From: Pseudomonas putida
GTDB taxonomy: Bacteria; Pseudomonadota; Gammaproteobacteria; Pseudomonadales; Pseudomonadaceae
Assembly: GCF_001976065.1 (NCBI RefSeq)
Contig: NZ_MNAH01000005.1
Coordinates: 1 to 64,000, forward strand
Direction of reading: 5' to 3'
Length of the DNA: 64,000 bases
Positions 45,612-54,658 of the stretch are shown here, one piece after another. A program made the position numbers and the translations under genes. Under the pieces are notes generated by a model. That model ran no database searches. It was not told the origin of the DNA and was given only the letters and a program-made list of their open reading frames with translations. Each line of letters begins with the position of its first letter. Positions within the stretch are counted from its first letter, which is position 1.

Positions 45612-45756
45612 ATATTGTTTTTTGGTATAACTTTCAGCGTTCTCGTTCTGACAGCTTGGCCTATTGTTAAACACAGAGCCTGCCCGATACCAAAAGATCC
45701 CTTGCTTATAAAAATAGACTAGTGATCAGGGTAAAACGCCACGCGAGGAAGAAGTC

Positions 45757-46659
45757 ATGCACATATTGCTGACCGGCGGTACTGGTTTGATAGGACGTCA
45801 GCTCTGCCGGCACTGGTTGAGCCAGGGGCATCGCCTTACAGTCTGGAGCCGGACGCCTGCAAAAGTCGCGAAAATCTGCGGTGCCCAGGTGCGTGGTATC
45901 GCGCGACTTGACGAGCTCGGGCAAGACCAGGTGGACGCCATCGTCAATCTGGCCGGCGCGCCGATTGCCGATCGCCCGTGGACCCACAAGCGCAAGGCGC
46001 TGTTGTGGAGCAGCCGTATCACCCTGACCGAAACCCTGCTGGCCTGGCTTGAAAGCCGAGAACAGAAACCGCAGGTAATGATTTCGGGGTCCGCGGTCGG
46101 CTGGTACGGCGATGGTGGTGAGCGTGAACTGACCGAGGATTCGCCACCGGTCATCGATGATTTCGCCAGCCAGTTATGCATCGCCTGGGAGGAAACCGCC
46201 CAGCGTGCCGAAGCCTTGGGCATTCGTGTGATCTTCATTCGCACCGGCCTGGTGTTATCGGCAGAGGGCGGCTTTTTGTCGCGCCTGTTGCTGCCCTTCA
46301 AACTGGGGCTGGGCGGGCCTATCGGCAGTGGCCGGCAGTGGATGCCGTGGATTCATATCAAGGATCAAATCGCCCTGATTGATTTTCTTCTGCATCGGGA
46401 AAGTGCCAGTGGTCCTTATAATGCGTGCGCGCCCAGCCCGGTGCGCAACCGAGAGTTTGCCAAGACGCTGGGCAGCGTACTGAATCGCCCGTCGTTCATG
46501 CCCGTGCCGACCCTGGTCTTGAAGGTGTGCCTGGGTGAGTTGTCTTTGCTGTTGCTGGGCGGCCAGAAGGCCGTGCCGGCTCGCTTGCTGGAAGCGGGTT
46601 TCACTTTCCAGTTCACTGATTTGCGCGCGGCCCTGGACGACTTGTCCAGCCGCCTTTGA
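45757..46659 (+). CDS. TIGR01777-family NAD-dependent epimerase
   Basis: 300 residues, atypical SDR of the YfcH/TIGR01777 group: ILLTGGTGLIGRQL at the N-terminus, NLAGAPI, and SGSAVGWYGDGG, the family's diagnostic segment. Function unproven; a plant homologue (SULA) acts in plastid division and some bacterial members in cell division. Divergent from the FAD oxidoreductase and 13 bases before hemH, so it may be co-transcribed with hemH. Confidence 0.88.
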   Translation: MHILLTGGTGLIGRQLCRHWLSQGHRLTVWSRTPAKVAKICGAQVRGIARLDELGQDQVDAIVNLAGAPIADRPWTHKRKALLWSSRITLTETLLAWLESREQKPQVMISGSAVGWYGDGGERELTEDSPPVIDDFASQLCIAWEETAQRAEALGIRVIFIRTGLVLSAEGGFLSRLLLPFKLGLGGPIGSGRQWMPWIHIKDQIALIDFLLHRESASGPYNACAPSPVRNREFAKTLGSVLNRPSFMPVPTLVLKVCLGELSLLLLGGQKAVPARLLEAGFTFQFTDLRAALDDLSSRL

Positions 46660-46672
46660 AATAGGACGTTGC

Positions 46673-47698
46673 ATGACCGATCACGCGTTGCTTCTGGTCA
46701 ACCTGGGCTCGCCGGCCTCCACTTCGGTGGCGGATGTGCGCAGTTACCTCAATCAATTTTTGATGGACCCGTATGTGATCGATTTGCCGTGGCCGGTGCG
46801 ACGCATGCTGGTGTCTCTGATTCTGTTCAAGCGCCCGGAACAGTCAGCTCACGCCTACGCGTCGATCTGGTGGGAGGAGGGCTCGCCGTTGGTGGTGCTC
46901 AGTCGCCGGCTGCAACACGCCATGGCTGCCCGGTGGACCCACGGTCCGGTGGAGTTGGCGATGCGTTATGGCGAGCCATCGATTGAGTCGATGCTGGTAC
47001 GACTGGCGGCCCAGGGGCACAAGAAGGTCACTCTCGCACCGCTCTATCCGCAGTTCGCCGACAGCACCGTGACCACGGTGATCGAGGAAGCCAAACGGGT
47101 GGTGCGCGAAAAACGGCTGGATGTGCAGTTTTCGATTCTCCAGCCATTCTACGATCAACCGGAGTATCTCGACGCGCTGGTTGCCAGCGCCAAGCCGTAT
47201 CTGCAGCAGGATTACGATCACCTGTTGTTGAGCTTCCACGGTTTGCCGGAGCGGCACCTGACCAAGATCGACCCTACCGGCCACCATTGCTTCAAAAGCG
47301 ATAATTGCTGTCTGAACGCCTCGCCAGAAGTATTGGCGACCTGCTACCGCGCCCAATGCCTGCGCACGGCATCCGAGTTTGCCAAGCGCCTGGGGCTGCC
47401 GGAGGACAAGTGGTCGGTGTCGTTCCAGTCGCGTTTGGGTCGCGCAAAATGGATCGAGCCCTACACCGAGGCGCGCCTTGATGAGCTCGGCAAGAGTGGG
47501 GTCAAGAGATTGCTGGTGATGTGCCCGGCCTTCGTCGCCGATTGCATCGAGACGCTGGAAGAAATAGGCGATCGCGGGCTGGAGCAGTTCCGCGAAGCGG
47601 GGGGGGAGGAGTTGGTGCTGGTGCCGTGCCTCAACGATGACCCGCAGTGGGCGAAGGCGTTGAGTGCGTTGTGCGAAAGGGCACCGTTGGTGCTCTAA
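46673..47698 (+). CDS. hemH: Ferrochelatase
   Basis: Inserts Fe2+ into protoporphyrin IX, the last step of haem synthesis. 341 residues from ATG 46673 (MTDHALLLVNLGSP). The active-site His is in LLLSFHGLPERH; the C-terminal acidic catalytic patch ECIETLEEIGDRG reads DCIETLEEIGDR. Placed after the TIGR01777 gene. Four cysteines near residues 205-220 (CFKSDNCC and nearby) could hold an Fe-S cluster as in some bacterial enzymes; this is only suggestive. Confidence 0.95.
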   Translation: MTDHALLLVNLGSPASTSVADVRSYLNQFLMDPYVIDLPWPVRRMLVSLILFKRPEQSAHAYASIWWEEGSPLVVLSRRLQHAMAARWTHGPVELAMRYGEPSIESMLVRLAAQGHKKVTLAPLYPQFADSTVTTVIEEAKRVVREKRLDVQFSILQPFYDQPEYLDALVASAKPYLQQDYDHLLLSFHGLPERHLTKIDPTGHHCFKSDNCCLNASPEVLATCYRAQCLRTASEFAKRLGLPEDKWSVSFQSRLGRAKWIEPYTEARLDELGKSGVKRLLVMCPAFVADCIETLEEIGDRGLEQFREAGGEELVLVPCLNDDPQWAKALSALCERAPLVL

Positions 47699-47712
47699 AA
47701 GCATCGTCGGAA

Positions 47713-47784
47713 CGCCTTCGCGAGCAAGCCCGCTCCCACAGGTTTTGCACTGACCCTGTGGGAGCGGGCTTGCCCGCGAAGGCG
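47713..47784. repeat. REP inverted pair (GGGCTTGCCC class)
   Basis: CGCCTTCGCGAGCAAGCCCG and its inverse GCGGGCTTGCCCGCGAAGGCG flank a short spacer between convergent hemH and uraA; CCCACAGG/CCTGTGGG extends the stem. Same subtype as the doublet at 4387. Confidence 0.78.
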
Positions 47785-47798
47785 TCCTCAAGGCTGGC

Positions 47799-49073
47799 TT
47801 AGATCAGCGGCTCTTCAGCCTTCTTGTGCTTCCAGCTGTCATTGCCCGGCAGGATCAGGTTCAGCGCAATCGCCACCACCGCGCACAGCGCGATGCCTTT
47901 GAGGCCGAAGTCGTCCGGACCTGTGCCGGTACCGACCAGCACGCCACCAATGCCGAACACCAGGGTCACCGAGACGATCACCAGGTTGCGTGCTTCGCCC
48001 AGGTCGATCTTGTGGCGAATCAGCGTGTTCATCCCCACGGCCGCAATCGAGCCGAACAACAGGCAGAGAATCCCGCCCATCACTGGCACCGGAATGCTTT
48101 GCAGCAGCGCACCGAACTTGCCGATGAACGCCAGGCTGATGGCGAAGATCGCCGCCCAGGTCATGATTTTCGGGTTGTAGTTCTTGGTCAGCATCACCGC
48201 GCCGGTGACTTCGGCGTACGTGGTGTTGGGTGGACCGCCGAACAGGCCGGCGGCGGTGGTGGCAATGCCATCGCCGAGCAGGGTGCGATGCAACCCAGGC
48301 TTCTTCAGGTAATCGCGACCGGTCACGCTACCTACGGCAATCACGCCGCCGATGTGCTCGATGGCCGGGGCCAGGGCCACCGGAACGATGAACAGAATCG
48401 CCTGCCAGTTGAATTCCGGCGCAGTGAAGTGCGGAATGGCGAACCAGGGGGCGGCGGCAATCTTCGCGGTATCGACTACGCCAAAGTAGAACGCCATGGC
48501 AAACCCCACCAGCACGCCGGAAATGATCGGCACCAGGCGGAAAATGCCTTTGCCGAACACCGCGACGATCAGGGTGGTCAGCAGTGCTGGCATCGAGATC
48601 AGCATCGCCGTCTGGTAATGAATCAGCTCACTGCCGTCACCGGCCTTGCCCATCGCCATGTTGGCGGCGATCGGCGCCATGGCCAGGCCAATGGAGATGA
48701 TCACAGGGCCGATCACCACCGGCGGCAGCAGGCGATCAATGAAGCCGGTGCCTTTGATTTTCACCGCCAGGCCGAGGAAGGTGTAGACAAAACCGGCCGC
48801 CATCACCCCGCCCATGGTCGCGGCAAGGCCGAACTGGCCCTTGGCGAGAATGATCGGGGTGATGAAGGCGAAGCTCGACGCCAGGAACACCGGCACCTGA
48901 CGCCCGGTAACGACCTGGAACAGAATTGTCCCCAGGCCTGCGGTGAACAGTGCCACGTTCGGGTCCAGACCCGTGATCAGCGGCATCAACACCAGGGCAC
49001 CGAAGGCCACGAACAGCATCTGGGCGCCAGACAGCACTGTGCGCCAGAGCGGATCGTTGAACTCTTGCTGCAT
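47799..49073 (-). CDS. uraA: Uracil permease
   Basis: Proton-coupled uracil uptake in the inner membrane (NCS2/UraA family). 424 residues, 14 hydrophobic segments expected; start ATG 49073 (MQQEFNDPLWRTVLSGAQMLFVAFGALVLMP). The conserved APAIEHIGGVIAVG (helix 8 Glu) and GGPPNTTYAE (helix 10 Glu) segments are present. Two bases after upp, so both are one operon for uracil salvage. Confidence 0.93.
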   Translation of the reverse strand: MQQEFNDPLWRTVLSGAQMLFVAFGALVLMPLITGLDPNVALFTAGLGTILFQVVTGRQVPVFLASSFAFITPIILAKGQFGLAATMGGVMAAGFVYTFLGLAVKIKGTGFIDRLLPPVVIGPVIISIGLAMAPIAANMAMGKAGDGSELIHYQTAMLISMPALLTTLIVAVFGKGIFRLVPIISGVLVGFAMAFYFGVVDTAKIAAAPWFAIPHFTAPEFNWQAILFIVPVALAPAIEHIGGVIAVGSVTGRDYLKKPGLHRTLLGDGIATTAAGLFGGPPNTTYAEVTGAVMLTKNYNPKIMTWAAIFAISLAFIGKFGALLQSIPVPVMGGILCLLFGSIAAVGMNTLIRHKIDLGEARNLVIVSVTLVFGIGGVLVGTGTGPDDFGLKGIALCAVVAIALNLILPGNDSWKHKKAEEPLI

Positions 49074-49075
49074 GC

Positions 49076-49714
49076 TCACGCGTCCTTCTGCTTGGTGCCG
49101 AAGATCTTGTCGCCAGCATCGCCCAGGCCCGGGATGATGTAACCGTGTTCGTTGAGTTTCTGGTCGATGGAAGCGGTGTAGATGATCACGTCCGGGTGAG
49201 CTTTCTCGACCACGGCGATACCTTCGGGTGCAGCGACCAGCACCATGGCGCGGATGTCCTTGCAGCCGGCTTTTTTCAGCAGGTCGATGGTGGCAACCAT
49301 CGAGCCGCCGGTGGCGAGCATCGGGTCGATGATCATGGCCAGGCGTTCGTCGATTTCCGGTACCAGTTTCTCGAGGTAGGTGTGGGCTTCGAGGGTTTCC
49401 TCGTTGCGGGCCACGCCCACGGCGCTGACCTTGGCACCCGGGATCAGGCTGAGTACGCCTTCGAGCATGCCGATACCGGCGCGCAGGATCGGTACTACGG
49501 TAATTTTCTTGCCGGCGATTTTCTCCACCGACACGGTGCCGCACCAACCTTCGATATCGTAGGTTTCCAGCGGCAGGTCTTTGGTGGCTTCATAGGTCAG
49601 CAGTGCGCCGACTTCCTGAGCGAGTTCACGGAAATTCTTGGTGCTGATGTCTGCGCGGCGCATCAGGCCAAGTTTATGACGGATCAGCGGGTGGCGGATC
49701 TCGAGGATGGGCAT
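49076..49714 (-). CDS. upp: Uracil phosphoribosyltransferase
   Basis: Converts uracil and PRPP to UMP. 212 residues from ATG 49714 (MPILEIRHPLIRHKLGLMR). The PRPP loop DPMLATGGSM and the uracil-binding C-terminal YIIPGLGDAGDK are present. First gene of upp-uraA; divergent from hpt. Confidence 0.96.
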   Translation of the reverse strand: MPILEIRHPLIRHKLGLMRRADISTKNFRELAQEVGALLTYEATKDLPLETYDIEGWCGTVSVEKIAGKKITVVPILRAGIGMLEGVLSLIPGAKVSAVGVARNEETLEAHTYLEKLVPEIDERLAMIIDPMLATGGSMVATIDLLKKAGCKDIRAMVLVAAPEGIAVVEKAHPDVIIYTASIDQKLNEHGYIIPGLGDAGDKIFGTKQKDA

Positions 49715-49880
49715 GGGAAAGGCTCCGGCGGCGGGCAAAAAAACCGGCCTAGATTAATCTATCCGAGGGTGATGTCCTATAGACATAGAGTACGTTAGTC
49801 CACAAACGCTTGATCTGGCCTCACTTGATGCGTACCTTTGCCCGCTTTTCCGAAACTGCCACCCCTCCCAGGAGAGCGCC

Positions 49881-50438
49881 ATGTCCGCTGATCTCGAGCA
49901 TATCCGTCAAATCATGCGAGAGGCTGACTGCCTGTACACCGAAGCTGAAGTCGAGGCGGCCATCGCCCGCGTCGGTGCGCACATCAACGATCAACTGGCG
50001 GACAGCAACCCGGTGGTTTTCTGCGTGATGAACGGCGGCCTGATTTTCGCCGGCAAACTGCTCACCCACTTGCAGTTTCCGCTGGAAGCGTCCTACCTGC
50101 ACGCCACCCGTTATCGCAACGAAACCAGCGGCGGCGAGCTGTTCTGGAAAGCCAAGCCGGAAGTGTCGTTCATCGACCGTGACGTGCTGATCATCGACGA
50201 CATCCTCGACGAAGGTCATACCCTCGGCGCTATCATCGACTTCTGCAAGCACGCCGGCGCGCGTAAAGTGCACACCGCCGTGCTGATCGACAAGGACCAC
50301 GACCGCAAGGCTCGCCCGGACCTGAAGGCCGATTTCGTCGGTTTGCCGTGCATCGATCGTTACATCTTTGGCTACGGCATGGACTACAAAGGCTACTGGC
50401 GTAACGCCAACGGGATTTTTGCCGTTAAAGGAATGTAA
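49881..50438 (+). CDS. hpt: Hypoxanthine-guanine phosphoribosyltransferase
   Basis: Purine salvage enzyme, 185 residues. The PRPP motif VLIIDDILDEGHTL (about residues 95-108) and KDHDRKA follow the usual order. GGAGAG precedes ATG 49881. It is 3 bases before the cupin gene. Divergent from upp, giving a compact base-salvage locus. Confidence 0.92.
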   Translation: MSADLEHIRQIMREADCLYTEAEVEAAIARVGAHINDQLADSNPVVFCVMNGGLIFAGKLLTHLQFPLEASYLHATRYRNETSGGELFWKAKPEVSFIDRDVLIIDDILDEGHTLGAIIDFCKHAGARKVHTAVLIDKDHDRKARPDLKADFVGLPCIDRYIFGYGMDYKGYWRNANGIFAVKGM

Positions 50439-50441
50439 GCA

Positions 50442-50915
50442 ATGGCCACACCGAGCTTTCTTGATCAAACGCTGTTCACTGAATTGGCCGAGAAAGCCGT
50501 GGCCAATCCCCGTGGACGCCAGCATCATAACTTCCACCAGATGGAAGATGCCTGCCACCGGATGGCGGTAGGGCTGCAACCGAACACCTATATACCGCCG
50601 CACCGCCACCTGGGTGACAACAAGGCCGAGACCTTGCTGGTCCTTAAGGGCCGGCTCGGGCTGTTGATTTTCGACGAGACCGGCGCGGTGGTGAAAAAGC
50701 AGGTGCTGCAGGCTGGCGGCGATTGTGTCGGCGTGGACTTGCCGACCGGTGTGTTCCATGGCCTAGTTGTGCTCGAAGCCGACAGCCTGATGTTCGAGTG
50801 CAAGGCGGGTCCGTATCGTCCGGTGGGCGAAGGCGAGCTGGCGCACTGGGCGCCGCGTGAAGGCGAACCTGGTGTTGCCGAGTATCAAGCCTGGATGCGC
50901 GCGCAGTTCGAGTGA
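50442..50915 (+). CDS. WbuC-type cupin-fold metalloprotein
   Basis: 157 residues, WbuC family: HHNFHQMEDACHRMAVGLQPNTYIPPHRH gives the first cupin motif with metal-binding histidines, and TGVFHGLVVLEADSLMFECKAGPYRP the second. Members in enterics sit in O-antigen clusters; this copy is coupled to hpt (3-base gap), and its role is unknown. Confidence 0.83.
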   Translation: MATPSFLDQTLFTELAEKAVANPRGRQHHNFHQMEDACHRMAVGLQPNTYIPPHRHLGDNKAETLLVLKGRLGLLIFDETGAVVKKQVLQAGGDCVGVDLPTGVFHGLVVLEADSLMFECKAGPYRPVGEGELAHWAPREGEPGVAEYQAWMRAQFE

Positions 50916-50923
50916 TGTTCTTC

Positions 50924-51014
50924 CTGTGGGAGCGAGCCTGCTCGCGATAGCGGTTTCACTGACACATTCATGCTGAATGTGCCGATGCTTTCGCGAGCAG
51001 GCTCGCTTCCACAA
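50924..51014. repeat. REP inverted pair (GAGCCTGCTC class)
   Basis: CTGTGGGAGCGAGCCTGCTCGCG and its inverse CGCGAGCAGGCTCGCTTCCACA flank a 40-base spacer containing its own ACATTCAtgctGAATGTG hairpin. Located between two genes of the same strand. Confidence 0.75.
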
Positions 51015-51071
51015 TGGATCGTGTTCACAGATCCCATGCTAGAGTGCTCAGCCCCGATTCCGGAGCCTGTC

Positions 51072-51557
51072 ATGAGCTTTCTGATCCGCAGCTGTGCCGC
51101 CCTGTTGCTGACCCTCAGCCTGCCCCTGGCCGCCGCCCCGGCCCCCATGCACGCACAGTTCCTGCCGCCGGACGACCTGACCCTGCGTGATGCCGAACCC
51201 GAGCAACAACAGCTGCTGCAAGTCACCGAATATTCGGTGGTGGTCGGCAATCAGCGCCAGTCCAGCCAGCAGCCGATCCCCATTACTTCGCCGCTGATGA
51301 TTCGCCTCAAGGGCAAATCCTTGAACAAGGGCGCCACCATCAGTCAGGTGCTGGTCAATTTCGATGGCGAAAGCAAAAGCCTGAAAAAGCCGCTCTACGA
51401 CGACAAGAGCAAAACCCTGACGCTTTATTACCCGCTGGCTCAATATCGGGTGATTATCGACTTGTTGCGCAACGATACGGTGTATTGCCAGTTCCTGAGC
51501 TACGCCAACGGCCACATCTGGGCCGATCTGCACACCGGGGCTGTTCGTCCGCGTTGA
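51072..51557 (+). CDS. Exported protein of unknown function
   Basis: 161 residues with a Sec signal peptide (MSFLIRSCAALLLTLSLPLAAAPA). The mature part is mainly polar beta-strand-like sequence with one Cys; no known motif. ATG 51072 is chosen as it gives the signal peptide; the open frame upstream runs into the REP element. Located before the PA4642-family gene. Confidence 0.75.
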   Translation: MSFLIRSCAALLLTLSLPLAAAPAPMHAQFLPPDDLTLRDAEPEQQQLLQVTEYSVVVGNQRQSSQQPIPITSPLMIRLKGKSLNKGATISQVLVNFDGESKSLKKPLYDDKSKTLTLYYPLAQYRVIIDLLRNDTVYCQFLSYANGHIWADLHTGAVRPR

Positions 51558-51620
51558 GCCCGGCGCCCGCGCAGGGGTAAACTGCCCGCCCCGTGAAATG
51601 TCTGCGAGCTGGAGTCGGCA

Positions 51621-51908
51621 ATGCGTAAAGATAAGAAACAAGTGATTGGTGACGAGATCGGCGATGAGCAGATCAAGTTGTTCCTCGATTTCGAGCCGGT
51701 CGACGCGACTTCCCCGTCCCTGCACAAGCTGGTCAAGGCCTATCGTGGCCTGCGGATCGACGATTTCGAGCGTTTCCTGACGTTCTTCGTCGAGGCAGGT
51801 TATGACGTGAACGGCAAGGACGAGCACGGCAATGACTTCGTTGCCCTGATCAAGGATCAACGCAATGCCCCGGATTACATCGAGTTGATCGAGAAGGCTC
51901 GCGGCTAA
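51621..51908 (+). CDS. PA4642-family small protein
   Basis: 95 residues, acidic, no membrane segment: MRKDKKQVIGDEIGDEQIKLFL ... DFERFLTFFVEAGYDVNGKDEHGND. It matches the conserved Pseudomonas family named after PA4642, which has the same neighbour (mqo). The function is unknown. Ended by a strong bidirectional terminator. Confidence 0.85.
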   Translation: MRKDKKQVIGDEIGDEQIKLFLDFEPVDATSPSLHKLVKAYRGLRIDDFERFLTFFVEAGYDVNGKDEHGNDFVALIKDQRNAPDYIELIEKARG

Positions 51909-51925
51909 GATCATTCAGGCGGCAT

Positions 51926-51966
51926 AAAAAAACGCCCCGCCATCATTGATGGACGGGGCGTTTTTT
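51926..51966. terminator. Bidirectional terminator between PA4642-family gene and mqo
   Basis: AAAAAAACGCCCCG and CGGGGCGTTTTTT pair around a CCATCATTGATGGA inner stem. A/T runs on both sides make it bidirectional. Confidence 0.92.
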
Positions 51967-51977
51967 ATGCAACCGAA

Positions 51978-53486
51978 TCAAGCGAAGCTTGGGGTCTCGC
52001 TGCTTTCTTCAACCAGTTCCAGGGCAACGTTGTTCTGCACATTGATCTTGCGATACAGCGCAGCGTCGGTTTCCAGGACTTTCTCCCGGGCCGGGAAGAT
52101 CTCTGCCAGTTTGGCAGCCCATTGGCCCTTGGCTTTGCCCGGGAAGCATTTTTCGATCAGTTCCAGCATGATCGAAACCGTCACCGAGGCACCTGGCGAG
52201 GCGCCGAGCAGGGCGGCAAGGGAGCCGTCCTTGGCCGCGACCAGTTCGGTACCGAATTGCAGGACGCCGCCTTTTTTCGGGTCTTTCTTGATGATCTGCA
52301 CCCGTTGGCCGGCGACTTCCAGGCGCCAGTCTTCGGCTTTTGCTTCAGGGTAGAAGCGACGCAGGGATTCCAGGCGCTGCTCCATCGACTGCATCACTTC
52401 GCTGACCAGGTACTTGGTCAGGTCCATGTTGTTTTTCGCCACCGCCAGCATCGGGCCGATGTTGCCGGCGCGAACCGACATCGGCAGGTCCATGAAGGAG
52501 CCGTGCTTGAGGAACTTGGTGGTGAAGCCGGCGTAAGGTCCGAACAGTAGGGATTTCTTGCCGTCGACGACACGGGTATCGAGGTGCGGCACGGACATCG
52601 GTGGCGAGCCCACGGCAGCCTGGCTGTAGACTTTGGCCTGATGGTGCTTGACCACTTCCGGGTTGTCGCAACGCAGCCATTGGCCGCTGATCGGGAAGCC
52701 GCCGAAGCCTTTGCTCTCTTCGATGCCCGAAGCCTGCAGCAGCGGCAAGGCCGCGCCGCCCGCGCCGAGGAAGACGAACTTGGCGTCGACTTCACGGGTG
52801 TTGCCGCTGTTGACGTCCTTGATGCTGACGGTCCAGCCACCGTTGTTGCGCTTGAGACCGGTCACGCGCTTGCAGTACTTGACCTGGGCATCGGGAGCGC
52901 TGGTCAGGTGCTTGAGCAGTTGGTTGGTCAGGGCGCCAAAGTTGACATCGGTACCGTTGATCACGCGAGTGGCTGCCAGGGTTTCGCCAGGATCGCGCCC
53001 CGGCATCATCAGCGGCATCCACTCGGCCATCTTGGCCTTGTCTTCGGTGTATTCCATGTCGGCGAAGGCGTGGTGCTTGCTCAGCACGTTGAAGCGTTCC
53101 TTGAGGAAGGACACGCCGCTTTCGCCCTGCACGAAACTCAGGTGTGGCACCGGGCTGATAAACGATTTGCACGAGCCGAACGTGCCTTTCTTGGTCAGGT
53201 ACGACCAGAACTGCTTCGACACCTCGAACTGGGTGTTGATATGCACGGCTTTCTTGATGTCGACGGTGCCATCGGCAGCCTGCGGCGTGTAGTTCAGCTC
53301 GCACAGGCCGGCGTGACCGGTACCGGCGTTGTTCCACGGGTTGGAACTCTCCGCGGCACCGGAATCCATCAGCTCGACGACTTCCAGCTTGATCGCGGGG
53401 TCGAGCTCTTTGAGCAGTACTGCGAGGGTGGCACTCATGATGCCGGCCCCAACCAGTACTACGTCGACTGCTTCGTTATGCGCCAT
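51978..53486 (-). CDS. mqo: Malate:quinone oxidoreductase
   Basis: FAD-dependent membrane-associated oxidation of malate to oxaloacetate with quinone. 502 residues. FAD motif VVLVGAGIMSATLAVLL near the N-terminus, NAGTGHAGLCELNYTP and GASPGASVTVSIMLELI near the end are typical. GGAG precedes ATG 53486. Pseudomonads use Mqo as the main malate dehydrogenase of the TCA cycle; position matches mqoB of P. aeruginosa. Confidence 0.96.
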   Translation of the reverse strand: MAHNEAVDVVLVGAGIMSATLAVLLKELDPAIKLEVVELMDSGAAESSNPWNNAGTGHAGLCELNYTPQAADGTVDIKKAVHINTQFEVSKQFWSYLTKKGTFGSCKSFISPVPHLSFVQGESGVSFLKERFNVLSKHHAFADMEYTEDKAKMAEWMPLMMPGRDPGETLAATRVINGTDVNFGALTNQLLKHLTSAPDAQVKYCKRVTGLKRNNGGWTVSIKDVNSGNTREVDAKFVFLGAGGAALPLLQASGIEESKGFGGFPISGQWLRCDNPEVVKHHQAKVYSQAAVGSPPMSVPHLDTRVVDGKKSLLFGPYAGFTTKFLKHGSFMDLPMSVRAGNIGPMLAVAKNNMDLTKYLVSEVMQSMEQRLESLRRFYPEAKAEDWRLEVAGQRVQIIKKDPKKGGVLQFGTELVAAKDGSLAALLGASPGASVTVSIMLELIEKCFPGKAKGQWAAKLAEIFPAREKVLETDAALYRKINVQNNVALELVEESSETPSFA

Positions 53487-54225
53487 TTAACGCGTCTCCA
53501 AAATCTGCAGCACCAAATTGTCGGCATGGCTGCCAGGCGTTCCGGGGCGAGTCAGTGATGCCCCTCGAACTCATGGCAGTATCGCCATGTCCGAATCTTC
53601 GCAATTTTTCGCAACTTCGACGGATGCTACCGGCCGGGTTTACTAAGAGCCCTATGAACTCATTTCAACGTGCGACTGGCAATTCGACTTATGGTCGATA
53701 CACCCGCTTGTGCAACCAAATCCGTAGCGGACAGGCTTCAGGCTCCGGTATTCGAGGTGTACTCGGTCCTGTGTCGTTGGGCTGTACTGGACGCTAATGG
53801 TGCATATTCAGACGCAAAACTATTCATTTGCTCGCCACACTCTTGTGAAGTTGTGAAAACCCGTTTTTTTCACGCTCTTTTGAAGACGTGAACCTCAAAA
53901 AAGGGCTGTCCCAGCCTGGCACCGTGCCCGAATGGTCCGCCGCCAGGAAATTCCAGGCAGGCGATACGGGCAAACAGCTCAGTGACCGAGCGTAATGACA
54001 GCTCTGCAGATTCGCGCAAAGTGGTGTTGTGCTTGAGGAACAGCAAGCGCGCCAGCTTCACTCGATCTGTGTGGGCGGCTCTCTGTGGGCGGTGCGGGGT
54101 GCCAAAACCGAAGCAATGACGATGCTGCGAGGCCCGATCAGGAGACGTCCTTATAATCGGGGGGAGATTGTAGCGAAGAAACGCAGGGAATTGGTCGTGT
54201 TTAATGACTTTTATTAGGCGTCTGG
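53487..54225. other. 739-base region without a confident gene
   Basis: Upstream of mqo. It is less GC-rich than its surroundings at 53600-53880. I see one open frame worth noting on the minus strand (54061-53870, GTG start, 63 codons: VKLARLLFLKHNTTLRE ... FFEVHVFKRA). Codon choice there is Pseudomonas-like, but it has no good Shine-Dalgarno sequence and no family I recognise; it may be a gene remnant. The plus-strand frame 53670-53891 has poor codon use. The mqo promoter must be near 53490-53600. Confidence 0.5.
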
Positions 54226-54459
54226 TCAGGTCGCCATCAGTTGCCGAGCCTGTGAACGAGGTGGATGCTGGCCCACGCGGGCACTGGCGGGCAGGGGTTG
54301 CTGCAGCCAGTTGAGGCGAATTTCTTCGATTTCGACCCAACCATCGCCCATGGGCTGGAGGCTGCACTGCTTGAATGCCTGGCAAAGGCCGTTGCTGTCG
54401 AGCAGGGCAAAGCTGCGGTGCCGTGGGCGTGGGGCGAACAGCGAGACGAGAAAGCGCAT
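54226..54459 (-). CDS. Small conserved protein of unknown function
   Basis: 77 residues (MRFLVSLFAPRPRHRSFALLDSNG), AAGG before ATG 54459. It is basic, with no membrane segment after the short hydrophobic start. I recall the opening as a conserved small protein beside mqo in Pseudomonas. The upstream in-frame extension to 54516 has no support. Function unknown; divergent from the YajG-type lipoprotein gene. Confidence 0.65.
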   Translation of the reverse strand: MRFLVSLFAPRPRHRSFALLDSNGLCQAFKQCSLQPMGDGWVEIEEIRLNWLQQPLPASARVGQHPPRSQARQLMAT

Positions 54460-54658
54460 GGCGAAGTACCTTGTGGGGGACTGCTGAGAAGAGTGCCAGC
54501 GAGCCGTGACGCACAAGTGTATGGGCGATGACAGGTGCGTGACAGGCAGCGGATTCTGAAAGATTTGTCAGAACTTTCCTCAATTGTTGCGCTGGTTCGC
54601 TGCAGCGGCGCACCGCTATACTGCGAGCCTGTTAGTGCCTGATTCTGGAGAGAAGAGT

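Noticed and set aside
53670..53891. A 73-codon plus-strand frame in the gap upstream of mqo.
   Set aside because: No ribosome-binding site, poor codon preference and no similarity to anything I recognise.
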